A stretch of DNA of 13,418 bases from Spirochaetales bacterium. Its GTDB lineage: Bacteria > Spirochaetota > Spirochaetia > DSM-27196 > SLAA01. The notes under the pieces were generated by a model. That model was not told where the DNA came from, did no database searches, and was given only the letters and a program-made list of their open reading frames with translations. Within the stretch, counting starts at the first letter, position 1, and every line of letters starts with the position of its first letter. Of this stretch, positions 1-7,072 are shown one piece after another. A program made the translations under genes and the position numbers. Where the stretch lies: NCBI GenBank assembly GCA_007126415.1, contig SLBH01000191.1, positions 1 through 13,418 on the forward strand. The letters are read 5' to 3'.

Positions 1-771
1 CCGGTGGAGGTACGGGTTCGCGAGGCCAAACGCGAGACGGTAGTGAGCACAATTGAGTACGCGGGGCGCCTCCGCCCGCGGCGTACCGTTACCCATCGTG
101 CCGATATTGCCGGCGTGGTGGAAGGCCTCGAGGTCGGTGCGGGAGATGTGGTGGCGGCTGAGCGTACGCTCGTAGTGCTGCGGAGGCGCAGCGGTAGCTC
201 CGAGTTCCGCCCGGTCACGGTGCGCGCCCGCATCGGCGGCGTGGTCACCGAGGTGCTCGCCTCGGAAGGCGACGAAGTGCGTGAGGGCGACGATCTATTG
301 CGCATCGCCGATACCTCGAGCCTGGTGGCCGAGGTCTTCCTCAGCGACAAAGACGTTGATGCGGTATCTCGTGGGGATCATGTGATCGCTCGAGACACAC
401 AACGTGGCCATGAGTTCAGCGCCGTTGTAACCCGGGCGGGATTGATGCCCGATTATCGTACCGGGCTGTTCCCGGTGGAGATAACGGTGAATCCCGACCG
501 GCACAGCTTCATCGGCCAGTTTCTGCGCTTCGAGTTCGAGACCGGCGCTCGGAGCGGTGTATGGGTCGATCGTGAGGATCTAGTGCTGCGCCGCGGCGCG
601 TATCACCTCTTTGTGCTTGAAGACGACCGCGTCGCGCTGCGTAGGGTGGAGCTCGGCGAGGAACATGGCGATAGGGTCATGATAGAAGACGGACTCGCTG
701 AGGGTGAGCGGTTTGTCGTTTGGTCGCGCGGAAGGCTTCAAGACGGCAGGCGCGTTACCGTTGAGGAGTGA
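1..771 (+). CDS. RND efflux periplasmic adaptor (membrane fusion protein), 5' partial
   Basis: This is the C-terminal part of a periplasmic adaptor that would link the RND pump and the outer-membrane channel encoded next. The frame is open to base 1 and about 256 codons are visible, so the signal peptide or lipobox lies outside the window. The GTG at 4 is probably just an internal Val. Counting from that GTG, the two halves of a lipoyl (barrel-sandwich) domain lie at residues 34-59 (DIAGVVEGLEVGAGD) and 74-101 (GGVVTEVLASEGDEVREGD). A beta-barrel domain follows at about 107-182 and a membrane-proximal domain at about 185-255. Only about 14 residues (60-73) join the lipoyl halves, so the usual coiled-coil hairpin appears to be absent. 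Its TGA shares a base with the next gene's ATG. The family call is firm; the substrate is unknown. Confidence 0.88.
   Translation, partial: PVEVRVREAKRETVVSTIEYAGRLRPRRTVTHRADIAGVVEGLEVGAGDVVAAERTLVVLRRRSGSSEFRPVTVRARIGGVVTEVLASEGDEVREGDDLLRIADTSSLVAEVFLSDKDVDAVSRGDHVIARDTQRGHEFSAVVTRAGLMPDYRTGLFPVEITVNPDRHSFIGQFLRFEFETGARSGVWVDREDLVLRRGAYHLFVLEDDRVALRRVELGEEHGDRVMIEDGLAEGERFVVWSRGRLQDGRRVTVEE
763..768 (+). promoter_or_regulatory. Ribosome binding site for the RND transporter gene
   Basis: GAGGAG lies inside the last codons of the adaptor gene. It sits 2 bases before ATG 771 and 11 bases before an in-frame ATG at 780. Neither spacing is ideal. The translation start of the RND protein is therefore either 771 (with a TGATG stop-start overlap) or 780 (protein beginning MLEFVFSRRR). 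Confidence 0.45.
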
Positions 772-3700
772 TGCCGGAGATGCTTGAGTTTGTGTTCTCG
801 CGCCGCCGAGGCGTGTTGTTGCCGGCGGTTGTCCTTGCGCTGGTGGGCGTGTTCGCGGTGAGCGAGCTCCCGACAAAGCTCTACCCAAGTATGCGTAAGC
901 CGGCAATCAGCGTGCGCCTCTCGCATCCCACCCATACCGCGGTAGATTTCCATGACGCCTATGGCGACGAGATCGAAAATACCCTGAGCGGCATCCGCGG
1001 GGTAGATATCGTGGAGGCTACCTACCGCGACGGAAACACCCGCATCCGGGTTGAGTTTGAGTGGCGCGAAGACCCGGATGAGGCGATGAGCCGAGTTGAA
1101 GGCGCCCTCTCGGGGCTGCGGACGCGGCTGCCCGAGGAAAGTCGCAACTACTCGGTCGGCACCTGGCGAGGTGAGAACCCTGGGTACCTCGCGGTGGCGG
1201 TATACTCGCCCGACCTCGATCCTATCCCGCTCTATGAAATGATAGAACCGGTGCTGCGCGGACCGTTGAGTCGCGTTGAGGACGCGGAGTCCGTCGATAT
1301 CGTCAGCGTCGAGGAGCTCCGCGCCGACCTCCGCTTCGATCATGATGCGCTCCTTCGCTATGGGCTCGCTCCCCACGAAGTTGCCCAGACTGTACAGGGC
1401 GGGTACCGACCTCAATCGCTCGGTTCGTTCAACTCCGCCGGCGATCAGACGAATGTACGCGTGAAGCACGGCATCGACTCGATCTTCGAGATTCACCGCA
1501 TCCAGGTTGCCTCGGTTGAGGGAACCCCGGTGCTGCTCGAGGATGTGGCGGAGGTTTCGGTGGGCTACGACCTGCCGCGACGCCTATTTCGAGCCAACGG
1601 CGAGCGCGCGGTCATGATCTACGCCGATCCGATCGAGGGCGGGAACATTAAACGCATGGCGGACGAAATTTCGGCGATCCTCGAAGAGAAGACCTCCGAG
1701 TTCGAGGTTCCGGTGCGCTACGAACACCTCGTTGACCCGGCTGCGTTTATCGACAACGCCGTCGGTAACGTGCTGCAGGCCGCGGCGCTCGGCGCCACCT
1801 TCGCGATGCTCGTGATCGTGGTGCTGCTCGGCGAGCCGCGTAACATCTTCATCATCGGCCTCTCGATTCCGCTCACGATGACGTACTCGTTTATCTTGAT
1901 GTACGCGGCGGGGATCTCGATCAACCTCATCTCGCTCGGCGGCATGACGCTTTCGGTCGGGATGATCATCGACTCCACCATCGTGGTGATGGAGAACATT
2001 CATCGCCGGCGAAAGCTTGATCCGCGGCGCGGCGAGGAGACGATTGCGCTCATTCTAACGGCGGTGCGCGAGGTGCGCTCGGCGGTAGTTGTAGCGACCA
2101 TGACGAGCGTAGCGGTATTTCTCCCGCTCACCGTGACCTCGCCGCTGACCGCGGCAATTCTCGGCGACCTCGCGCTCGCGGTTGTGTTTGCGCTCGCGTG
2201 TTCGCTGTTCGTTGCGCTGTTCGTCGTGCCGCTGATCGCGTATTATTTGTTCCACCGCGAAAAACCCGAGGACCTCGATCGCGGTCTGCTCGGGCGTCTG
2301 TCTACCGGAGTGCTTGGTGTGCTGACCCGAACTTATCGCTTCAGCTTGGAGAGGTTGCTTGCGTCGCGTTTTGCCTCGCTTGCGTTTATCGGCAGCTCGG
2401 CGACGCTCCTGGTGGTGCTGGTGCTGACGGTGCTCCCCAAGATCCCGGCCGAGATCATCGCCGATCCGGAAAGCGATAAAGTCGTGCTGTGGTTTCGGCA
2501 CAACACGGTCGACGATCAAGAGGAACTCTTGGATGAGGTGATCCCGCTCGAGCAGGAGTTAATGGAGCGGTATCGCGATGAGCTCGCGAGTATTTTTGCG
2601 CAGATTCGCTCATCGAACGCGGGAAGCATCACGCTGTCGCTGCGATCGTCTCGTGAGATGCGGCGTGTCGAGGATGAGTTGCGCGATACCTACGCAAGCG
2701 ACGACGACTGGCGTTTCGGCGTGTTCCCGTGGGATCCGGCGGCGATGCCGTTGCCGCGCATGGTTGATCTGCACCTCGGAATCGACGGCGATGATCCGTT
2801 GACCGCGGTTTCGGTGCTCGGCGAGGCCGCCGATCTGGTCCGCGAGACCGATCTCTACGGCAACGTTTTCACCAATCCGCCTTCCGGGTTCACCGAGGAG
2901 TTGATTCTCAAGCCGCGGCGCTACGTGATCGATCAGTTCGACGGGTACTCGCTCGCCGGCTTGGTGTCGTTTGGGCAGACCCTGCTCGCCGGCCGGCAAG
3001 TGATCGAGATGACCGAAGCGAATCAGCCGGTGCAGGTTCGCATACAGTACCCCGAAGGGACGATTACCTCGCGCGCCGAGTTCGAGGGGTTTCTGTTGCC
3101 GTACAACGGCGGCGCGATCCCTATGCGGCACTTCTTTGATCTCGAGCGCGAGCAGTCGGTGGGACGCATCGTGTCGTACGACGGCGAGCGCGATTATCGT
3201 CTGCAGGCGCGCATGCGCTCCGATGCGCCCGATGCCGAGCGCTTCGGTAAGGAAGCGGCGGTGGTGGAGATGCTTGAGCGCGAGCTCGAGCTTCCGCCGG
3301 GGTACACGCTGCGTGTGGAGAACCCGCGCGAGATGGTCGACGAAGCGATCGATTCCTTGATCCTGGCGCTGATCGCAAGCCTCGTGATCATTTATCTGTT
3401 GCTCGCGGTGCAGTTCAACTCCTTGCGTGTCCCGATCGTCATCCTGCTCACGGTTCCGCTCGGTTTCATCGGTGTGATCGCAACTCTGCATATCGGCTCG
3501 TCCACGGTCTCGTTGAACTCTATGCTCGGCACAATTCTGCTTGGAGGTATTGTGGTAAACAACGCAATACTTTTGATCGATTTCTACTTTCGGCAAGCGC
3601 GCAGCACCACCGATCGCGTCGAGGCTATCCTTAACGCCGCGGTGTTGCGGTTCCCGCCGATCGTGATCACGATGGCGACGACCATTCTCGGGATGCTGCC

Positions 3701-3863
3701 GATTGCGCTTGCGCTCGGTGACGGTACCAACATAATTCAACCGCTCGGAATCGCGGTGTCCGGTGGGCTCGCGGTGTCCACGGTCTTCACGCTCTATATG
3801 GTTCCGTGTGTGCTCAACTTCATGAAACCGCCGCGAGTTCGGGACGGGTACGTGCAGTCATGA
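771..3863 (+). CDS. RND-family inner-membrane efflux transporter (AcrB/HAE-like)
   Basis: This is a proton-driven export pump of the inner membrane and the engine of the tripartite system. At 1030 residues it has the usual family length. The layout is classic: TM1 at about 14-30, a first large periplasmic loop, a TM2-TM6 block at about 331-494, TM7 near 535, a second periplasmic loop, and a TM8-TM12 block at about 860-1015. TM4 carries GMIIDSTIVVMEN, so the first of the two AcrB-type aspartates is kept (D401) and the second is Ser. In TM10 the AcrB-type lysine position is Asn (VVNNAILLID, about N930). I recall this DS/NN pattern from SwrC/YerP-like RND pumps, so the gene need not be inactive. 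Start: ATG 771 overlaps the adaptor stop; GTG 768 and ATG 780 are alternatives. The stop overlaps the next gene's start by four bases. Export of drugs, lipids or other hydrophobic compounds is likely. A metal pump is less likely, because I see no CusA-type methionine motif. Confidence 0.95.
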   Translation: MPEMLEFVFSRRRGVLLPAVVLALVGVFAVSELPTKLYPSMRKPAISVRLSHPTHTAVDFHDAYGDEIENTLSGIRGVDIVEATYRDGNTRIRVEFEWREDPDEAMSRVEGALSGLRTRLPEESRNYSVGTWRGENPGYLAVAVYSPDLDPIPLYEMIEPVLRGPLSRVEDAESVDIVSVEELRADLRFDHDALLRYGLAPHEVAQTVQGGYRPQSLGSFNSAGDQTNVRVKHGIDSIFEIHRIQVASVEGTPVLLEDVAEVSVGYDLPRRLFRANGERAVMIYADPIEGGNIKRMADEISAILEEKTSEFEVPVRYEHLVDPAAFIDNAVGNVLQAAALGATFAMLVIVVLLGEPRNIFIIGLSIPLTMTYSFILMYAAGISINLISLGGMTLSVGMIIDSTIVVMENIHRRRKLDPRRGEETIALILTAVREVRSAVVVATMTSVAVFLPLTVTSPLTAAILGDLALAVVFALACSLFVALFVVPLIAYYLFHREKPEDLDRGLLGRLSTGVLGVLTRTYRFSLERLLASRFASLAFIGSSATLLVVLVLTVLPKIPAEIIADPESDKVVLWFRHNTVDDQEELLDEVIPLEQELMERYRDELASIFAQIRSSNAGSITLSLRSSREMRRVEDELRDTYASDDDWRFGVFPWDPAAMPLPRMVDLHLGIDGDDPLTAVSVLGEAADLVRETDLYGNVFTNPPSGFTEELILKPRRYVIDQFDGYSLAGLVSFGQTLLAGRQVIEMTEANQPVQVRIQYPEGTITSRAEFEGFLLPYNGGAIPMRHFFDLEREQSVGRIVSYDGERDYRLQARMRSDAPDAERFGKEAAVVEMLERELELPPGYTLRVENPREMVDEAIDSLILALIASLVIIYLLLAVQFNSLRVPIVILLTVPLGFIGVIATLHIGSSTVSLNSMLGTILLGGIVVNNAILLIDFYFRQARSTTDRVEAILNAAVLRFPPIVITMATTILGMLPIALALGDGTNIIQPLGIAVSGGLAVSTVFTLYMVPCVLNFMKPPRVRDGYVQS

Positions 3864-5185
3864 TTCGATTGAATCCGCGATCGCTCATACTGCTCGGCTG
3901 CGCGCTGCTGCTTTCATGTGTTGCGGCTGCGCACGCTTCCGGGGAGGACCTCTCGCAGGAGCCCGTGCGCCTCACGGTCGATGACGCGATTGAGCGCGCG
4001 CTACGGGCGAACCGCGAGCTCGAGATCAACCGCTTGCAGCTTGAGAGCGAGCGTCGAATCGCCGAGAGCGCCTGGAATCGATTCCTGCCGAGTCTCTCGG
4101 CATCGAGCTCCTTGTCGCGTCAGCTTCCGGACCGTGACAGCGACCCCTACAGCGTTTCGCTCGGGACGCAGACTTCACTCAGTCTCTCGCTTGCGAAGAT
4201 TCGCGAAGGACGCAACGCGATGCTCGAGTACGAGCGTGGGCAGATCTCGTACCAACAAGCGGAGGGCCTTCTCAGACGCGATGTGCGCCGTGCGTACTAC
4301 GCGCTTCTGGTGCAACAAGAAAAGCTGCGCATTAAGCGCGACGCGGTTGAAACCGCCGAGATGCGCTATCGACGCTCGGAAGCCGAGTACGAAGACGGCC
4401 TGGTGTCGCGCTATACGGTGTTGTCCGATCGCGTCAGCCGGCAGCGCCTGCTACCGGAGCTCGGTGCGTTGCGGGACGATCTGCGTTCGGCCGAAGCGGA
4501 GTTTGCGCTGTTGCTTGGGTATCCGCGTGAGACCCGGATTGAGCTGCAGGATGAGCTCGAGGTTGAGATAATCGAGCTCGACCGAGAACGAATGATCGCG
4601 ATCTACCGCGATACTCGCCCTGCGGTAAGAAGCGAGGAGCTTCGGCTCGAGGAGGACGAGCTCGCCGAACGCCTCGCGCGTGAGCGAAACGTGCCGAGCC
4701 TTTCGCTGAGTTACTCGTTCTCGCGGACGCACGCCACGCCGTTCAGCGACTCTTGGGTCGACCGCGATAGCTGGAGTTCGAGCGGTCAGGCTCAGGTATC
4801 GCTCTCGCTGTCGCTCGACCGGCTGTTCCCGGGCTCCGAGGCGCGCGTCGCGGCCGAGAATCGTGAGCGGCGCATGGCCGAACGCGAGTTGCGCTTGATC
4901 GACCTTCGCGAGGAGGCCGCCGAGGAGATAGAGCGGCTCGTTCGGCGCGTCGAGCGAGCCGAGGAGGCGCTTGAGGTGCGGCGCTTGACCAAGGAGACTG
5001 CGGAGCTTGCCTACGAACTCGCGGAGCAAGAGTACGAGGACGGGTTCCTCGACGCGCTCGAGCTTCGCAACGCGGCGCTCGAACTCGAAGAAACGCGCCT
5101 CTCGGTTCTCGAAGAACAACTGCGGGTTCTGAATGCGTATGCTGAGCTCGAGTATTTGCTCGGCGACCACGGTCGCGGGTTGTGA
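3860..5185 (+). CDS. TolC-family outer-membrane efflux channel
   Basis: This is the outer-membrane exit duct of the pump. The protein has 441 residues from ATG 3860, which overlaps the RND stop codon as ATGA. The frame is open further upstream, but that would add 18 residues inside the RND gene ahead of a good signal peptide. The N-terminus is a signal sequence (hydrophobic about 8-24, possible cleavage after AHA at 24-26). Cys20 in LLLSC could instead be a relaxed lipobox. Two OEP repeats are visible. Each has long, charged, heptad-like helices and a matching motif: EAEYEDGLVSRYTVLSDRV at about 173-191 and EYEDGFLDALELRNAAL at about 391-407, the known internal duplication of TolC. Stretches rich in alternating Ser and hydrophobic residues (about 70-110 and 275-320) fit the beta-barrel strands. 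High confidence from family pattern and operon position. Confidence 0.92.
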   Translation: MIRLNPRSLILLGCALLLSCVAAAHASGEDLSQEPVRLTVDDAIERALRANRELEINRLQLESERRIAESAWNRFLPSLSASSSLSRQLPDRDSDPYSVSLGTQTSLSLSLAKIREGRNAMLEYERGQISYQQAEGLLRRDVRRAYYALLVQQEKLRIKRDAVETAEMRYRRSEAEYEDGLVSRYTVLSDRVSRQRLLPELGALRDDLRSAEAEFALLLGYPRETRIELQDELEVEIIELDRERMIAIYRDTRPAVRSEELRLEEDELAERLARERNVPSLSLSYSFSRTHATPFSDSWVDRDSWSSSGQAQVSLSLSLDRLFPGSEARVAAENRERRMAERELRLIDLREEAAEEIERLVRRVERAEEALEVRRLTKETAELAYELAEQEYEDGFLDALELRNAALELEETRLSVLEEQLRVLNAYAELEYLLGDHGRGL

Positions 5186-5206
5186 TACTATTGTTAGAGA
5201 GAAACC

Positions 5207-6433
5207 ATGAGCGGGATCGAGTTACACGGCATCGAGAAGCGTTTCGGTACGGTTACGGTGCTCGAGCAGTTGGAGCTTGAAGTCGACCAAGGCGAGTTCC
5301 TCGTGCTTCTCGGACCTTCGGGCTGCGGCAAGAGTACGCTTCTGCGTTGCGTCGCCGGTCTCGAGCCACCCGATCGTGGCTTCGTCTCCCTCGGAGGGCG
5401 CTGCGTGTTCTCGAGCCGTGAGCAGATCGATTACCCCGCGCGCGAGCGCGAGATCGGTATGGTGTTTCAAAACTTTGCCCTGTACCCGCACATGAACGTG
5501 TTCGAGAACGTAGCGTTCGGCTTGAAGGTTCGAAAGCTCGCCAAGGACCAGGTTGCGCATCGCGTGCGCGAGGCGCTACGCATGGTGGACCTCGCGGGTT
5601 TCGAGCGGCGTAAACCGAAGCATCTCTCCGGAGGGCAGCAGCAGCGGGTCGCGCTCGCACGCACCGTCGCGGCGCGCCCGCGATACCTGCTGTTCGACGA
5701 GCCGCTGTCTTCGCTTGACCCCAAACTGCGCGGCTCGCTCCGGAACGAGTTGCGCGCGCTGCATCAGCAGCTCGGCACTACCTCGCTGTATGTTACGCAC
5801 GACCAGCACGAGGCGATGGTGCTCGGAGATCGCATCGCGGTACTGCAAGACGGCGCGATCGCGCAGTGCGATCCTCCACAGCGCGTATACCACCACCCCG
5901 CCACAGCACAGGTGGCGCGGTTCACCGCCGCTCCCGAGACCAACCTCATCACCGGCGAGGTCCACGATGCCGGTGATCGATTGTTGCTGATTCCCGACCG
6001 CGACAAGTTCTGCTTTCTGCGGCTCGACGAGCGTTGCCGGGCGCTTGCCGGAACGCGGGTGACGCTGCATGCACGCCCCGAGGCGGTCGTGATCGATCCC
6101 GAGCCGGGAGAAGACGACGGGCGCCTCGAGGTGCTCGCCGTTATGCCGGAAGGGGCGGAAGCGTATCTGCATCTCCGTTTTCCCGAGGCCGCGGCAGCCG
6201 CCGCGGAGGACGCCGCCGACGATGACACCGACGCCGCCGACGACTCGCAGATCGTTGTGCGCCTCGACCAGGACGAAGCCGGCCGGATTGTGCGCGGCGA
6301 TCGTGTGGCGCTGCGGTTCCGTCGCGCCAATTTCTACGAACTTGGGTCGGGGGCTTTGCTCGGGTCGCTCGGTTACGATCGCAAGGAACTCGGCGCCCTA
6401 GACCCGGAAGCCGCGCGGGCCGTATCGCGCTAA
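5207..6433 (+). CDS. ABC transporter ATP-binding protein, MalK/UgpC/MsmX type
   Basis: This is a cytoplasmic ATPase that would power a carbohydrate (CUT1-type) importer. The protein has 408 residues. Nucleotide-binding domain motifs are all intact: Walker A GPSGCGKST (36-44), Q-loop Gln88 in VFQNFALYP, signature LSGGQQQR (140-147), Walker B LLFDEP (161-166, catalytic Glu165) and switch His198 in VTHDQHEA. The helical segment LYPHMNVFENVAFGLK is typical of the MalK/UgpC group. A TOBE-like regulatory domain follows (about 245-385, with HARPEAV at 288-294), interrupted by an Ala/Asp-rich run at 328-346. No permease or solute-binding protein is in the window, so this may be a shared orphan ATPase like MsmX. 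It starts 21 bases after the TolC-type gene, with only a weak purine-rich AGAGAG ahead of ATG 5207. Co-transcription with the pump is plausible but unproven; a role in efflux itself is not supported by the family. Confidence 0.92.
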   Translation: MSGIELHGIEKRFGTVTVLEQLELEVDQGEFLVLLGPSGCGKSTLLRCVAGLEPPDRGFVSLGGRCVFSSREQIDYPAREREIGMVFQNFALYPHMNVFENVAFGLKVRKLAKDQVAHRVREALRMVDLAGFERRKPKHLSGGQQQRVALARTVAARPRYLLFDEPLSSLDPKLRGSLRNELRALHQQLGTTSLYVTHDQHEAMVLGDRIAVLQDGAIAQCDPPQRVYHHPATAQVARFTAAPETNLITGEVHDAGDRLLLIPDRDKFCFLRLDERCRALAGTRVTLHARPEAVVIDPEPGEDDGRLEVLAVMPEGAEAYLHLRFPEAAAAAAEDAADDDTDAADDSQIVVRLDQDEAGRIVRGDRVALRFRRANFYELGSGALLGSLGYDRKELGALDPEAARAVSR

Positions 6434-6454
6434 CCGGGCTCCGGCGCTACGCTT

Positions 6455-6484
6455 TTGCTATGCGAGCCCCTTGGTATGTATTAT
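6455..6484 (+). promoter_or_regulatory. Sigma-70-like promoter before the cupredoxin gene
   Basis: TTGCTA (6455-6460) and TATTAT (6479-6484) are separated by 18 bases, with TG directly before the second box. The stretch is clearly AT-richer than its surroundings. Transcription would start near 6490-6492, only 3-5 bases before ATG 6495, and no Shine-Dalgarno is visible, so the mRNA could be nearly leaderless. This is a pattern match only. Confidence 0.45.
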
Positions 6485-6494
6485 CTTTTAACTC

Positions 6495-7037
6495 ATGAAA
6501 ACAAAGAGTTATGTTCAGAGCCGATCCGGCGGATCAGGTAACGGGCGTGTGGCAGCTACGGGCTTCTATGCGCGGGTGTTCGGCGTAGTGGTGTTGATTA
6601 TGGGGCTCGTTGTGCTCGGAGGCGCGGGCGTCACCTCGGCCCACGCGGCCGGTTCGCACGAGGGCGCAGCGGAAGCCGCCGGGGGCGGGGCCGCCACAAA
6701 GGTCGCCGATCGCGGTGGGTCTAATCCGTCGCCCGACCGCGAGTACGTATTGGAAGCGTTTCTCGACGGATACGTGGGGCTCGAGGGTGAGATCGAGGGG
6801 CAAACCAACCCGGTGCTCACCGCCGCCGCCGGCGAGACGGTTCGCATCAGAATCGTGAACGGTGAGTCGATGCCGCACGATATCGTGATGGAGCGCCACG
6901 GTGCGTCGAGCGAGATCATCAATCGTCGAGGAGCCGAGACCGAGGTGACCTTCACCGCCGAGACCGACGACTACTACTTCTGCTCGGTCGGGAGTCATCG
7001 GCAGGCCGGTATGGAAGGGCGTTTCGAGATCGAGTAA
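6495..7037 (+). CDS. Exported cupredoxin (type 1 copper protein)
   Basis: This 180-residue protein is probably a periplasmic or membrane-anchored blue copper electron carrier. It has a polar N-terminus, a hydrophobic segment at about 27-46 and possible cleavage after AHA (49-51), then an Ala/Gly-rich linker (52-68). One cupredoxin domain spans about 84-180. The type 1 copper ligands are all present: His128 (MPHDI), then Cys163, His168 and Met173 in FCSVGSHRQAGMEG, that is Cys-x4-His-x4-Met. The domain resembles the extra N-terminal cupredoxin domain of some NirK nitrite reductases (GQTNPVLTAAAGETVRIRIVNG, then CSV..H..AGMEG). There is no catalytic multicopper domain here, so an electron-transfer or copper-binding role is more likely than nitrite reduction. 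The gene stands alone between the ABC ATPase gene (61-base gap) and a convergent gene. The partner is unknown. Confidence 0.87.
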   Translation: MKTKSYVQSRSGGSGNGRVAATGFYARVFGVVVLIMGLVVLGGAGVTSAHAAGSHEGAAEAAGGGAATKVADRGGSNPSPDREYVLEAFLDGYVGLEGEIEGQTNPVLTAAAGETVRIRIVNGESMPHDIVMERHGASSEIINRRGAETEVTFTAETDDYYFCSVGSHRQAGMEGRFEIE

Positions 7038-7046
7038 GGGCAGTCG

Positions 7047-7070
7047 GCGCGTCCCGATCGTTGTACGCGC
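7047..7070. terminator. Weak inverted repeat between convergent genes
   Basis: GCGCGT (7047-7052) pairs with ACGCGC (7065-7070) around a 12-base loop in the 35-base gap between the cupredoxin stop and the minus-strand stop. No T-tract follows in either direction. It could help termination from both sides, but the stem is short and may be chance in GC-rich DNA. Confidence 0.25.
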
Positions 7071-7072
7071 GC

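Noticed and set aside
2610..3740. Long minus-strand open frame (376 codons) opposite the RND gene
   Set aside because: Its product is rich in Arg, His and Gln with no domain pattern, as expected from the complement of a GC-rich gene with strong codon bias; the sense frame is a certain RND pump.
3806..3859. Earlier ATG for the TolC-type gene
   Set aside because: It would add 18 residues ahead of a normal signal sequence and lie inside the RND gene; ATG 3860 with its ATGA overlap fits better.
5156..5191. Promoter before the ABC ATPase gene (TTGCTC and GATACT or TACTAT)
   Set aside because: The spacing between boxes is over 20 bases and each -10 candidate matches only four of six positions, so I do not list it as a feature.
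6434..6454. Terminator after the ABC ATPase gene
   Set aside because: CCGG-GCT-CCGG gives a four-base stem with a three-base loop and the T-run comes too far after it; not convincing.
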